The notes beneath the pieces are model-generated. The model was not told the origin of the DNA. It ran no database searches and saw only the letters and a program-made list of their open reading frames with translations. A stretch of 64,000 nucleotides of DNA from the NCBI RefSeq assembly GCF_004795835.1, contig NZ_CP039249.1, positions 1,360,501-1,424,500 on the forward strand. The letters are read 5' to 3'. Made by a program: the position numbers and the translations under genes. Shown one piece after another: positions 10,446-21,353 of the stretch. Every line of letters begins with the position of its first letter. The stretch's first letter is position 1. Origin of the DNA: Sphingomonas sp. PAMC26645 (lineage in GTDB: Bacteria; Pseudomonadota; Alphaproteobacteria; Sphingomonadales; Sphingomonadaceae).

Positions 10446-11033
10446 TTAAGCGGCAGGCGGGTCCTTCTTCGCGGTCGGCTTGCCGAACCCGACGAACAAC
10501 CGCTCGAGTCCCACCGTGACCGAGTCCAGCACCTTCGCGAACTCGGGCGGCAGCGCGTTCGTCTCGCTCCGCGGTGGCTCCGGCGTATCCCCGGCAAACG
10601 GACCATTGCCCTGCGGCTTGGTAGGCTCGGCCGCCACGTCCGGCTCGACCTTCGATGCTGCAGGCTCAGCCTGTGCCGAGGACGAGGCAGGGGAAGGCGG
10701 GGCAGGGGGCGTCGGAGGCGTAGGCGGCGTCGGCCGAGCACTCGATTTCGCATCATGCTTCGAGATCGCCGTCGCCGCGGCCATCAGCCCCGCCGCGATC
10801 ATCTGCCGCCCGACCGGCGTCCCCATCTGTCGCGCGATGGTAGCAGCGATCCCCGCGAACGGCGCGCCGCCTTCATGCTTGCGACCCTCGTGCTTCCGGC
10901 CCTCATGCCTGTGCGCGTCATGCTTGTGCGCGTCATGCCCATGGCCCTCATGCCCAGCACCCGACTGACCCTGAGCCGCCGCCATCTCGGCCTCGCGCTC
11001 GCGCCGCTTCCTCTCGTCCTTCTTCTTGCCCAT
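10446..11033 (-). CDS. His-rich, Pro/Ala-rich uncharacterised protein
   Basis: A 195-residue protein of unknown function. The N-terminus is highly charged (MGKKKDERKRREREAEM). About residues 23-55 form a His-rich tract of repeated HDAHKH, HEGRKHEG units. Then comes an alanine-rich, helix-like stretch (APFAGIAATIARQMG to AAGLMAAATAI), a PTPPTPPTPPAPP linker, and an acidic C-terminal part (NALPPEFAKVLDSVTVGLERLFVGFG). I start at ATG 11033, which has GAGGA at the right spacing; the open frame extends 22 codons further without support. The His tract could bind metal, but that is speculation. Confidence 0.65.
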   Translation of the reverse strand: MGKKKDERKRREREAEMAAAQGQSGAGHEGHGHDAHKHDAHRHEGRKHEGRKHEGGAPFAGIAATIARQMGTPVGRQMIAAGLMAAATAISKHDAKSSARPTPPTPPTPPAPPSPASSSAQAEPAASKVEPDVAAEPTKPQGNGPFAGDTPEPPRSETNALPPEFAKVLDSVTVGLERLFVGFGKPTAKKDPPAA

Positions 11034-11135
11034 GTCGTCCTCTGTGCCATTCCGCGTCAGTGTGTACGAACAAGATAATACACCGATACCGGAGTGCAAC
11101 CCCGGCGGCTTGGCCTGTCCACCCGTGATGGTCGA

Positions 11136-11954
11136 TCAGTTGCCGGACCAGGCGCCCGGCAATCGCCACGTCACCTTTTGCGTCGCGTGGCTGACCATCG
11201 GCTTGCCGTCGAAGCCGAGCGCGGGTGTGTAGCGCGCATGCCGCATGATCGCGCTGCAGGCCGCCTTGTCGAGTTCGACCTCGCCGCTCGTCACCACGGG
11301 CCGGCAATCCGCAACCCGCCCGTCGAGGCCGATCGTCCACAGGACCGTCGACGTCCCCTGCGCACCCTTGCCGACGATCGTCCTCGGGTAATCGTCGGGC
11401 CCGACCCAGTATTCGGGCCGCGTCGTCGCCTTGGCAGGCTGGGCGATCTTCGCGCGCTCGGTCGGGTCGATGCCCCACTCCTTGGCCGTCGAATCATTGC
11501 ATTTGGCCAAGGCCTCGAACGCCGCCTTCGCATTTGGCATCGCGAACGCCCAGCCCGACATCTTGTCCGGGGTGATGCGCAACACGGCATCGGCGGGCAG
11601 CGTTTCGAACAGCGTGGCATCGACCTGCATGCGCGTCATCCGCTTGCCCGAAGCCTGGGTCGGATAACTCTCGTACCGGCTGTCATCCGATCCCCCGCCG
11701 ACTATGCCGATCTTCGCCTGGCCCAGCCGCATCGTTACGCTACGACCATTGGTGTAGACCATCAGCTCGAGCGTCGACGCCAGCGGCAGCCGACGCAGCG
11801 CCAGAATCGTCTCCGCCTTGCCGGTGGCATAGGTGCGGCCGAGCATGCAGGCGGTCGCGCCATAATCGACGTTCCACTTGCCCGCCGGCGTCAACGGCGC
11901 GGCCGTGGGCTCCGCCAGCGCAGCCGCAGCGGCCAGTCCCAGCATCAGCGGCAT
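11136..11954 (-). CDS. Secreted protein with TonB-C-like C-terminal domain
   Basis: 272 residues with a short hydrophobic signal sequence (MPLMLGLAAAAALAEP), so probably periplasmic. The last 80 or so residues resemble the TonB C-terminal fold found in many sphingomonad periplasmic proteins: VLWTIGLDGRVADCRPVVTS, then LDKAACSAIMRHARYTPALG with two paired Cys, then FDGKPM. The central region is not recognised. It probably does not serve as TonB itself, because the N-terminal Pro-rich spacer and membrane anchor are lacking. It is divergent from uvrA. Confidence 0.6.
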   Translation of the reverse strand: MPLMLGLAAAAALAEPTAAPLTPAGKWNVDYGATACMLGRTYATGKAETILALRRLPLASTLELMVYTNGRSVTMRLGQAKIGIVGGGSDDSRYESYPTQASGKRMTRMQVDATLFETLPADAVLRITPDKMSGWAFAMPNAKAAFEALAKCNDSTAKEWGIDPTERAKIAQPAKATTRPEYWVGPDDYPRTIVGKGAQGTSTVLWTIGLDGRVADCRPVVTSGEVELDKAACSAIMRHARYTPALGFDGKPMVSHATQKVTWRLPGAWSGN

Positions 11955-12157
11955 CCAAAAATACTCGTCATCGCATCATACCCTTGCACCGCGTCCCGTT
12001 CGTCGGTTCTCCAAAATACGCCGCACGGTTGCAAGCCGAGTCGACGCCCAGATCGCCCGTTGCGCAATCGATCGTCCCGGATGAACTGGCACCCGGCCTC
12101 ATGCATTCCTATCTCTCCCACTAGTCTCCCGATCAGAACAGAAGTAGAACCAGCCTC

Positions 12158-15055
<2,898 letters not shown>

Positions 15056-15060
15056 TTTTA

Positions 15061-15106
15061 CTTCTCTTGGGGGAGAGGCAAACAACATGGGTCGGAAGGG
15101 TGAGGG
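15061..15106. repeat. Fragment of family C repeat
   Basis: CTCTTGGGGGAGAGGC and GGTCGGAAGGGTGAGGGCAT match half of the family C unit. The second half is missing. It marks the left edge of the AT-richer islet, in the 216-bp gap after uvrA. Confidence 0.45.
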
Positions 15107-15271
15107 CATACCAGTTGGGTCCGCTCCCAGTCCGCAAATTGAAGGCGCTCACGACATCTTGCGGCCTGCTTCGCATGTTCTACCTTTGAGCCTACGCCTC
15201 TCTACCAATCCCGAAGTCTGCAGGAGGAGCCCGATCGTGGCTTAGTAAGAAAGTATAGAGGCGGTGTATTC

Positions 15272-16174
15272 CTAGCGCTTCTTGAGTTTGCGATACGGAT
15301 TCCATACAAGTTTCATGTTTTTCTCAGCATTATTCCACTCACTGCAGTGGAATATCTTGTAAAAATGTCCAGCAGTCTCGGTAACTTGTTCCATAATATT
15401 TCCAGGGACGCCGCATCCGGTAACCTCATTTACCTCACCTATTAGTGCAAACATCATGATATGGCGAAGGCTCCAATCTTCGTCAGGCCATGTTTCTGCA
15501 AAATAAGGCGCTCCATTCCTGATTTGCTTCCGAACGGAGTCGGCAAATTCGTCTGCAACTATCATTCCGATACTTTTCAGAAAAAGAAGGCAGATCAAGC
15601 CGATTTCTTGTTGAATCGCGGATTTAATGGTTTTGGGAGTCTGGTGAATTAATCCGTATCTTTGACGGTTTTCACTCAGCGCAATTAGCGTAGAGAAGTG
15701 CTCTATTCTAGCCTTCCAAATGAGCTTCTTCGCGGTTGATGATGTCAACTCGTCTGAGTTCGTTAGTTTGACAGACAATGTCTTAGTTTTTGCCGAGAGA
15801 ATCTTCCATAAGGAGAAGCGCTCTTTGGGCGAGAAGGAAAATACCCGTTTACTAAGATCGTCGTAAACACATACTAAAACAGATCCCGTTTGCGATACCC
15901 ATCTAAAAAGATGGTCGGTAGAAAATCGATAAGTAAGATTTCCGTCGATATATTTGCATTTTCCCGATCCTTTAACCTGAATTAATATTTGGAATGGATC
16001 GGCTTCTCCTTTATGATGAGTTTGCACAATTAGATCTTCGCCATAGTCGTTCTTAACGACTTCGCTTAAGGCATCGGATTCGGCTAAAATGCTTTGAACC
16101 CGCGTAATTGCTCGTGCCTCCAAGAGATGGCTTGATGCAATAATGGGCATTAGGGATCCTAACGACTTTGGCAT
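15272..16174 (-). CDS. DUF4365 domain protein (PD-(D/E)xK-like), in AT-rich islet
   Basis: A 300-residue protein whose first half matches DUF4365: SSHLLEARAITRVQSILAE, then NDYGEDLIVQT, then QILIQVKGSG. The D, E and QxK residues follow the PD-(D/E)xK nuclease pattern, with acidic residues near 43-47 and Lys near 68. The second half is not recognised. Codon use and base composition differ from the neighbours: bases 15841-15900 are 25/60 G+C against 40/60 for 12241-12300 in uvrA. This points to recent transfer. DUF4365 genes are often stand-alone accessory genes near defence or mobile loci. Start ATG 16174 has a poor ribosome-binding site; a Met eight codons later is an alternative. Confidence 0.7.
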   Translation of the reverse strand: MPKSLGSLMPIIASSHLLEARAITRVQSILAESDALSEVVKNDYGEDLIVQTHHKGEADPFQILIQVKGSGKCKYIDGNLTYRFSTDHLFRWVSQTGSVLVCVYDDLSKRVFSFSPKERFSLWKILSAKTKTLSVKLTNSDELTSSTAKKLIWKARIEHFSTLIALSENRQRYGLIHQTPKTIKSAIQQEIGLICLLFLKSIGMIVADEFADSVRKQIRNGAPYFAETWPDEDWSLRHIMMFALIGEVNEVTGCGVPGNIMEQVTETAGHFYKIFHCSEWNNAEKNMKLVWNPYRKLKKR

Positions 16175-16340
16175 TCTTAAGGCATCATATGATGCATAGC
16201 TCAGCCCTAAAATAGTAATTAGATATTTGCAGCTTACTAGCGATAACCTGTCCCAATATCGTTCAAAATCAAAATACCCGAAGCGGAGATCTCAAGCTCA
16301 GTTGCGAAATATGGTCTTCTTGACGTCCCACCAGCTATCT

Positions 16341-16640
16341 CTAAATTCCCGATGCCGCCCGCAAAGCCGCATTGATTCGCCCTTGCCATCCCGGCCCATC
16401 CTCGCGAAACTTCGCCAGCACGTCCGGGTCCAACCGCAACGTCACCTGCTGCTTGGCCCGGTCGCGCAACGGCGGGCGGCCCTTCACGACGCCATTCGGT
16501 CCCAGATAGCCCGTCGCTGGCCGGATCACCTTCCCGCCGATCGCTAATTCTGCATGTTCGAACATCTCGTCCGTCCACTCCGGCGCGTCGTCGTTCCGAT
16601 CAAGCGAGGTAGCGTTCGAATCGCGTGCGTTCTCGGGCAT
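16341..16640 (-). CDS. brnA: BrnA family antitoxin
   Basis: A 99-residue antitoxin. The C-terminal half has the BrnA ribbon-helix-helix-like pattern: PATGYLGPNG, GRPPLRDRAKQQVTLRLDPDVLAKFRE and GPGWQGRINAALRAASG. BrnA binds and neutralises BrnT and represses the operon in the characterised Brucella system. The gene overlaps the end of brnT by 41 bp in the same direction, the usual toxin-first order of this family. Confidence 0.88.
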   Translation of the reverse strand: MPENARDSNATSLDRNDDAPEWTDEMFEHAELAIGGKVIRPATGYLGPNGVVKGRPPLRDRAKQQVTLRLDPDVLAKFREDGPGWQGRINAALRAASGI

Positions 16641-16872
16641 TGGCCTTCCTCATAGATATGACGCGCCGACCGTCTTCGGCATCGACCCATATTACCACGA
16701 CCATGCGATCTTCGAGCATGCCGATCGTCGAGTATCGCCGCTCGGGATACGCAATGCGCTCGTCCTCGAATTCGAACACCGTCCCCGCAAACACCTTGCC
16801 CGCATCGGCGAAGTCCAGACCTCGCTCCGCCAGCGTCCACGCGCGTTTCACCGGGTCGAAGCTGATCTCCAC
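16600..16872 (-). CDS. brnT: BrnT family toxin
   Basis: A 90-residue BrnT ribonuclease-type toxin: ISFDPVKRAWTLAERGLDFADA, then VFEFEDERIAYPERRYSTIG, then VVVIWVDAEDGRRVISMRKANARERTRFERY. The conserved start, the central EDER and the C-terminal ISMRKAN motif are all present, so it appears complete. It is transcribed first, with brnA overlapping its 3' end. Together with the DUF4365 gene downstream on the same strand it forms a small accessory block between uvrA and 17 kb. Confidence 0.9.
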   Translation of the reverse strand: MEISFDPVKRAWTLAERGLDFADAGKVFAGTVFEFEDERIAYPERRYSTIGMLEDRMVVVIWVDAEDGRRVISMRKANARERTRFERYLA

Positions 16873-17043
16873 ATCCGCCCCTTTTATGTAACTACAACAA
16901 TGTCCCGGTCAAGCTGAGCATAGCGCGGCATCCCGGTGAGCAACGGCAATCGCATCCGTAACGGAAGCGTCTCGGTCGCCAGCGCAAAGCGGAACCCCTG
17001 CCACCGACCGTCCGTTTCCGAGGCTGCATCAAAGGACATTCCC

Positions 17044-17373
17044 ATGACCAAGCCTCACCCGCACAAGTCCGCCCCGAAACCCAAGCCAAACGCCAAGACG
17101 TTCGGTATCAACGCGCTGTCGATCGGGGCCGCGGCGATCGGTCTCGGGGGTGCGTTGCTGGCGGTGTTCCTTCGGTCGAAGGCCAACCCCGCCGAGCATG
17201 CCGCGCCCGATCTCGCGCTCGACAAGCCCCGCCCGGGTGCGACCGATCGCGCGCCGGACGCCTTCCGCCCCGATCCCACCGCGGTCCCCACCAAGGCCGA
17301 GCGCGAGTCGCTCCGCCCCGCCACCGGCCCGGCCCCGTCGTTCGCCGCGGATCGCGGTTCGACGCTTGGTTAA
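17044..17373 (+). CDS. Small single-pass membrane protein, unknown function
   Basis: 109 residues. The Lys/Pro/His-rich N-terminus (MTKPHPHKSAPKPKP) precedes one transmembrane helix (about 21-43, INALSIGAAAIGLGGALLAV). A Pro/Ala-rich hydrophilic tail follows. Start is ATG 17044 with AAAGGA 8 bases before; the open frame extends back to 16936 but has no comparable site. No known domain. Divergent from brnT. Confidence 0.6.
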   Translation: MTKPHPHKSAPKPKPNAKTFGINALSIGAAAIGLGGALLAVFLRSKANPAEHAAPDLALDKPRPGATDRAPDAFRPDPTAVPTKAERESLRPATGPAPSFAADRGSTLG

Positions 17374-17384
17374 AGCGCCTTCCT

Positions 17385-17496
17385 GATCCTCCCCCGCAAG
17401 GGGGAGGTGGCTGGCGCTTGCCAGACGGAGGGGGAGGGGGCGACCACACAGGTTCCGTGTCCTCCCCCTCCGTCACCTGCGATGCCGGGGAGGATC
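17385..17496. repeat. Palindromic repeat, family D copy 1
   Basis: GATCCTCCCCCGCAAGGGGG, then TGGCTGGCGCTTGCCAGACGG, then GAGGGGGAGG, mirrored by CCTCCCCCTCCGTCACCTGC and GGGGAGGATC. Other copies are at 40269-40380 and 57124-57249. It is the first of three repeats filling the 508-bp gap 17374-17881, which holds no gene that I can see. Confidence 0.8.
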
Positions 17497-17543
17497 GGAA
17501 CGGCCCGACGGTCGACGTCGGCTCTCAAGCCACCGCCCGCGCT

Positions 17544-17663
17544 CCGTCACCCCGGACTGGTTCCGGGGCCCACGGTTCCGCGAACTCGATAGCGGCAGCG
17601 TGCGGAACGGTGGATACCGGACCAAGGCTCTCCTGAGCAAAGCCGAAGGGTCCGGTATGACGG
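17544..17663. repeat. Palindromic repeat, family G-like copy 2
   Basis: Outer CCGTCACCCCGG and CCGGTATGACGG arms enclose smaller inverted parts (CCACGGTTCCG with CGGAACGGTGG). The layout is like 8781-8898, with different internal sequence. Confidence 0.55.
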
Positions 17664-17684
17664 GAGAGGGGCCATCATCTCCCC

Positions 17685-17771
17685 CCGTGTTCTCCTGCGA
17701 AGGCAGGAGCCCAGGACCAAGCAGGACAGCGATCGTGGCTCCTGGGCCCCCGCGTTCGCGGGGGAACACGG
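17685..17771. repeat. Palindromic repeat, family A variant
   Basis: CCGTGTTCTCCTGCGAAGGC, AGGAGCCCAGG, and on the other side CCTGGGCCCCCGCGTTCGCG, GGGGAACACGG. It is the family A arrangement with a longer central spacer and altered stems. Confidence 0.65.
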
Positions 17772-17881
17772 CAGCAGCTCCAACCCGCCACGTCATCCCG
17801 CGCCCACGCCCCGAAACCGCTGTCCTACACACCCCGATCCGGCATACCTGATCGGTCCTCTCTTCAAGGCGAGGATCGATC

Positions 17882-18124
17882 ATGGCAAACGCACCCACCC
17901 CGGCCGATCCACGACCCTGCCATTTGGCCAAGCGCGCCGCGCCCGCCCCCCGGCCACGCTACGAACCCCCAATCCCCGATCATCTCCCCGACGCGGTCCG
18001 CCACGTCATGGCCTGGCAAGCGCATGTCGACGCCGGCCGCATCGGCACCCGCATCCCCGTCTCGCCAGAGATCGCCGCCAACCGCGACCGCTGGACCGCG
18101 CTCGCCCGGACCATGCGCAAGTGA
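17882..18124 (+). CDS. Small hypothetical protein, first gene of a coupled trio
   Basis: An 80-residue basic, Pro-rich protein with no recognised domain (core PDAVRHVMAWQAHVDAGRIG). Ribosome-binding site AAGGCGAGGA lies before ATG. Its stop overlaps the GTG start of the next gene (GTGA), so the two are translationally coupled. Confidence 0.55.
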   Translation: MANAPTPADPRPCHLAKRAAPAPRPRYEPPIPDHLPDAVRHVMAWQAHVDAGRIGTRIPVSPEIAANRDRWTALARTMRK

Positions 18125-19461
18125 CCGCCGCTCTCCATGACCAGGGTGTCGACGTGCCGCCCATCGACCCCTTCACGCGGCAAAATCGCCAGCGCATCGA
18201 CGGCTGGTCCCCCGAGCGCCAGCGCGGCTTTCTCGAACGCATCGCCGAGGGCGCCACCGTCGACGAGGCCACCGCCAGCGTCGGCCTGTCGCCCCGCGCC
18301 GCGTACAGCCTGCGCCGCCGTGCAGCGGGCGCGGCGTTCGCGCTCGGCTGGGACGCCGCCAAGCTCGTCGCGCGGCCGATCGTCGCCGAGGCGCTGTTCT
18401 GCCGCGCGATGGTCGGCCAGATCGAGCGTCTCACGAAGCCCGACGGCGACGTGATCGAACGCCACCGCTTCGACAACCGCCTCGCCATGTCGCTGCTCGC
18501 CCGGCTCGATCGCCACGCCGAGGAGAGCGAGACCACCAATGCCGCCGCACGCCTGATCGCGACCGAGTTCGACGCATTCCTCGACCTCGTCGAGCGCGAT
18601 GCAGGGCCCGCCCGCGCCGGCCTGTTCCTCGGCGAGCGTGTCCGATCGTCCGACGCAGGGGAGGGGATGGCGCCGATCGTGGCGCTGGCCCGCGCGGACC
18701 GCTGGCTGCGCAGCAACGCCGGTCTCGCGTCGGAGATCGACGTCGCCGATCTCGATCCCGCCGCCCGCGCCGGCTGGACCGCCGAGCAATGGGCACGCGC
18801 CGAGGCCGCCGGGCTGCTCAGTCTCGCACCCGAACCTGTCGCCAAATCTGCGCCCCCGAAACCTGCGCCCCCGACACCTGCGCCAGCGTCTGCACTTTCT
18901 GCACTTCCGGCCGTCGAACCGGGCGGACCCGACGGCGAATGTCCGGTCTGGTGGGACGAGTTCACCAGTGCCTGGCGCACCCGCTTCCCGCCGCTGAGCG
19001 ACTTCGACGAAGGCAATGGCGGCACTTTCGGGGGCGACGGTTACAGCCGCGAATGTTCCCGGGAGGAGGCGATCATCCTCGATGCGCCGTACGACCGAGA
19101 GACCGCCGAGCGCGTCGTCGTCGAGGGCGCCGACCGCGACAGCTGGTTCATCGGCTATGCGGTGAGCTGCGGGCTGATCGAGGATGACGAGGTCGATGCG
19201 GTCGCCGCGACCGATATGGCGCGCGTCGCTGCGCTGGCCCGTGATTTCGATCCGGATCGCCCGAGAAAGCCTGACCCAGAACCCGGTAACGCCGCTTCGT
19301 CCGGCGCCGGTCCCGGCCAGTCGCCCGGCCGGTCGCCTGGCCAGTCGCCCAGCCAATCGCACGCCGAACCCAATCTAGCGCCGACGCCTGCGGACGCTGC
19401 ACCCAAATCCGCCACCGGGCGTTCTCCCGCCATACGCATAGTCAACGGAGTACCCCCATGA
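18121..19461 (+). CDS. Uncharacterised protein with terminase-like N-terminal HTH
   Basis: 446 residues. Residues 20-75 (RQRIDGWSPERQRGFLERI, EGATVDEATASVGLSPRAAY, SLRRR) look like a helix-turn-helix of the phage small-terminase or resolvase type. About 75-220 is helical with many Ala and Arg. A Pro/Ala linker (PKPAPPTPAPAS) leads to a second region with WWDEFTSAWRTRFPP and DDEVDAVAATDMARVAALA. The C-terminus has short SPGRSPGQSPSQ repeats. No enzyme motif is seen. Start GTG 18121 overlaps the preceding stop, and its own stop overlaps the next start (ATGA). Possibly a DNA-binding regulator; uncertain. Confidence 0.55.
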   Translation: MTAALHDQGVDVPPIDPFTRQNRQRIDGWSPERQRGFLERIAEGATVDEATASVGLSPRAAYSLRRRAAGAAFALGWDAAKLVARPIVAEALFCRAMVGQIERLTKPDGDVIERHRFDNRLAMSLLARLDRHAEESETTNAAARLIATEFDAFLDLVERDAGPARAGLFLGERVRSSDAGEGMAPIVALARADRWLRSNAGLASEIDVADLDPAARAGWTAEQWARAEAAGLLSLAPEPVAKSAPPKPAPPTPAPASALSALPAVEPGGPDGECPVWWDEFTSAWRTRFPPLSDFDEGNGGTFGGDGYSRECSREEAIILDAPYDRETAERVVVEGADRDSWFIGYAVSCGLIEDDEVDAVAATDMARVAALARDFDPDRPRKPDPEPGNAASSGAGPGQSPGRSPGQSPSQSHAEPNLAPTPADAAPKSATGRSPAIRIVNGVPP

Positions 19462-19904
19462 GCATCTTCAGCAAGATCAAGTCCGCCATCTTCGGTGAGC
19501 ACGGCCCGCTCGGCAGCGGCCATTTCGGCACGCCCAAGGCCGCGCCCGCACCGGCACCCGCACCCGCGCCGCAGACCACGGCCGCCCAGCCTGCACCGAC
19601 GCCCGCCGCCCCGACTCCGCAGGCCGCACCCGCCGCGCCAGCCCAGGCGGTCGACGTCGAGGCCGTCCTCTCGGGCATCGCATCGAAGAAGGGCTCCGAT
19701 CTCAACTGGCGCACCTCGATCGTCGACCTGATGAAGCTGCTGGATCTCGATTCGAGCCTCGACAACCGCAAGGAGCTCGCCACCGAGCTCGGCTATACCG
19801 GCGCCAAGGACGGCAGCGCGGAGATGAACATGTGGCTGATCAAGGCCGTGATGCGCGAGCTGGAGAAGAACGGCGGCACCGTGCCCGCCAACCTCAAGGA
19901 TTGA
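19458..19904 (+). CDS. DUF3597 domain protein
   Basis: 148 residues. N-terminus MSIFSKIKSAIFGEHGPLGS, an Ala/Pro-rich linker of about 35 residues, then the DUF3597 domain (VDVEAVLSGIASKKG, LNWRTSIVDLMKLLDLDSSL, NRKELATELGYTG, SAEMNMWLIKAVMREL). DUF3597 proteins such as E. coli YgaU relatives carry a small helical domain of unknown role. Length is normal. The ATG overlaps the stop of the preceding gene. Confident as a family member; function unknown. Confidence 0.8.
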   Translation: MSIFSKIKSAIFGEHGPLGSGHFGTPKAAPAPAPAPAPQTTAAQPAPTPAAPTPQAAPAAPAQAVDVEAVLSGIASKKGSDLNWRTSIVDLMKLLDLDSSLDNRKELATELGYTGAKDGSAEMNMWLIKAVMRELEKNGGTVPANLKD

Positions 19905-19981
19905 TCTAGGATAGGTGTCGGCAACCAAATGCCGGCGCCGATCATTACGCTTCCAGTATCAACCTACTGAAAGGACACGAA

Positions 19982-20395
19982 ATGCGCGTTGCGATGCTGG
20001 GCCTGTTGGCCGCCTCCACCATGGTCGCCGGTTGCGTTGGCGACGGGGGCAGCCGCTACGGCGTCGACCCGCGCTATCGTTCCTACGACTATAACCGGGT
20101 CGATCCCGCATACGGCGGCTACGATGCAGGTCGCTACTACCGCGACGATGCACGGTATCGCGAGCGCCGCCTCTCTCGCAACGACCGCGTCTATCGTGGC
20201 AATGACGGCCGGTATTATTGCCGCCGCAACGACGGTACCACCGGGCTCATCGTGGGCGGAGTCGCGGGCGGCGTGCTTGGCAACGTCATCGCCCCCGGTG
20301 GCTCGGGCTTGCTCGGCACCGTCCTCGGTGCGGCCGGCGGCGCGCTCGCAGGGCGTGCGGTGGATCGCTCCAGCAACGACACCCGCTGCCGTTAA
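19982..20395 (+). CDS. Lipoprotein with glycine-zipper domain
   Basis: 137 residues. The signal peptide ends in a lipobox-like MVAGC (Cys about residue 19), so it is probably an outer-membrane or periplasmic lipoprotein. The middle is Tyr/Arg/Asp-rich (YGVDPRYRSYDYNRVDPAYG, then GRYYRDDARYRERR). The C-terminus is a glycine-zipper pair (GLIVGGVAGGVLGNVI, LLGTVLGAAGGALAGRA) as in Rick_17kDa or OsmB-like proteins. Good ribosome-binding site AAAGGA. Followed by a strong terminator, so it is probably monocistronic. Confidence 0.7.
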   Translation: MRVAMLGLLAASTMVAGCVGDGGSRYGVDPRYRSYDYNRVDPAYGGYDAGRYYRDDARYRERRLSRNDRVYRGNDGRYYCRRNDGTTGLIVGGVAGGVLGNVIAPGGSGLLGTVLGAAGGALAGRAVDRSSNDTRCR

Positions 20396-20402
20396 ATCCC
20401 CC

Positions 20403-20438
20403 GACCGGCGCCGAAATATCGGCGCCGGTCGTTTTAAA
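20403..20438 (+). terminator. Intrinsic terminator after the lipoprotein gene
   Basis: Perfect 11-bp stem GACCGGCGCCG / CGGCGCCGGTC with loop AAATAT, then GTTTTAAATT. A classical rho-independent terminator. Confidence 0.85.
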
Positions 20439-20673
20439 TTCTCGCCGTCGATGGCGGCTCGCGCGAAAATATTATCTGCGTAAATCGACGCAGTTCTTGA
20501 CCCATTTTACCGGCAAGATTTGCAATTCGGGCGGTCTTGGCCCATATAGCGCTCAGCTACAGTCGCATATCGACGGTTCTTGGCGCTTTGCGGCACCTTT
20601 CTCCTTCTTTCCCTGCTCCGCGGCACGGGTCGCCCGAACGTCGGGTTACTCTCTACTAAGAAGGAGCCACTTC
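20439..20673 (+). promoter_or_regulatory. Long leader region of the cold-shock gene
   Basis: The 235 bp between the upstream terminator and the cold-shock gene contain no gene. A CTTGAC box at 20496-20501 fits an alphaproteobacterial -35 element, but only a poor -10 follows. A start there would leave an mRNA leader of roughly 150 bases. Long 5' leaders that refold in the cold are known for cspA in E. coli; here that is only a suggestion. Confidence 0.4.
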
Positions 20674-20886
20674 ATGGCTATCACCGGAACCGTCAAGTTT
20701 TTCAACGCCGACAAGGGCTATGGCTTCATCGCGCCGGATGGCGGCGGCAACGATGCATTCGTGCACATCACCGCGGTTGAGCGCGCCGGCATGCCGACGC
20801 TGAACCAGAACCAGCGCGTCACCTACGAGCTCGAGCCCGACAAGCGTGGCAAGCAGTCGGCCGTGAACCTCCAGCCAGCCGATTGA
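20674..20886 (+). CDS. Cold-shock protein, CspA family
   Basis: A 70-residue single cold-shock domain, an RNA chaperone. RNP1 is seen as KGYGFIAPDG and RNP2 as DAFVHITAV, after the usual start MAITGTVKFFNADKGYGFI. Start ATG 20674 is preceded by AAGGAG. Normal family length. The frame stays open far upstream (to 20218), but that stretch crosses a terminator and is not coding. Confidence 0.95.
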   Translation: MAITGTVKFFNADKGYGFIAPDGGGNDAFVHITAVERAGMPTLNQNQRVTYELEPDKRGKQSAVNLQPAD

Positions 20887-20991
20887 TCTCGCTGGCGGAT
20901 TTCGGTCCGCCAACCTGATCTCGGTTGCGATGCGGCGGCTATCATGGCCGCCGCATCACCCCTTTGAAATTTCCTGCAGGAGCGCACCAGC

Positions 20992-21222
20992 ATGGCCGAT
21001 AATCCAGAATTTTACCGGGCCCGCGCTGATGAAGAGCGTCGCAACGGCGATGCCGCCCTCCTCGACAACGTCCGCGATCGCTGCCGCCGGGCCGAAAAGG
21101 CCTGGGACGACATGGCCTCGCGCGCCGAACGCACTCAGATCCTCCGCGCCGCTCGCGAAGCCGCCCCCCCCGGTGGCGAACGCATGATGATCGGCACCCC
21201 GTCGATGGTCCCCGCCGAATAG
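20992..21222 (+). CDS. Small conserved sphingomonad protein, unknown function
   Basis: A 76-residue hydrophilic, helical protein (MADNPEFYRARADEERRNGD, then NVRDRCRRAEKAWDDMASRA). No signal peptide or membrane segment. AGGAG lies before ATG. Coiled-coil-like charge pattern. It is followed by an intrinsic terminator, so it is a single-gene unit. Function not recognised. Confidence 0.65.
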   Translation: MADNPEFYRARADEERRNGDAALLDNVRDRCRRAEKAWDDMASRAERTQILRAAREAAPPGGERMMIGTPSMVPAE

Positions 21223-21253
21223 GCCGGATCGCCGAGATGCGATGATTTGACGG

Positions 21254-21288
21254 AAACCCGGATGCAGCGATGCACCCGGGTTTTTCTT
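21254..21288 (+). terminator. Intrinsic terminator
   Basis: A 12-bp stem with one mismatch (AACCCGGATGCA / TGCACCCGGGTT) with a GCGA loop, followed by TTTTTCTT. It serves the small gene ending at 21222. Confidence 0.8.
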
Positions 21289-21353
21289 CGTGCCTCTGTG
21301 TGAAACAACTTCTGATACCGCTCACGCAGTATCGTGGAAGCGGTAGGGGCGAC

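Noticed and set aside
15461..15652. 63-codon plus-strand frame in the AT-rich islet
   Set aside because: Antisense to the DUF4365 gene, without a ribosome-binding site.
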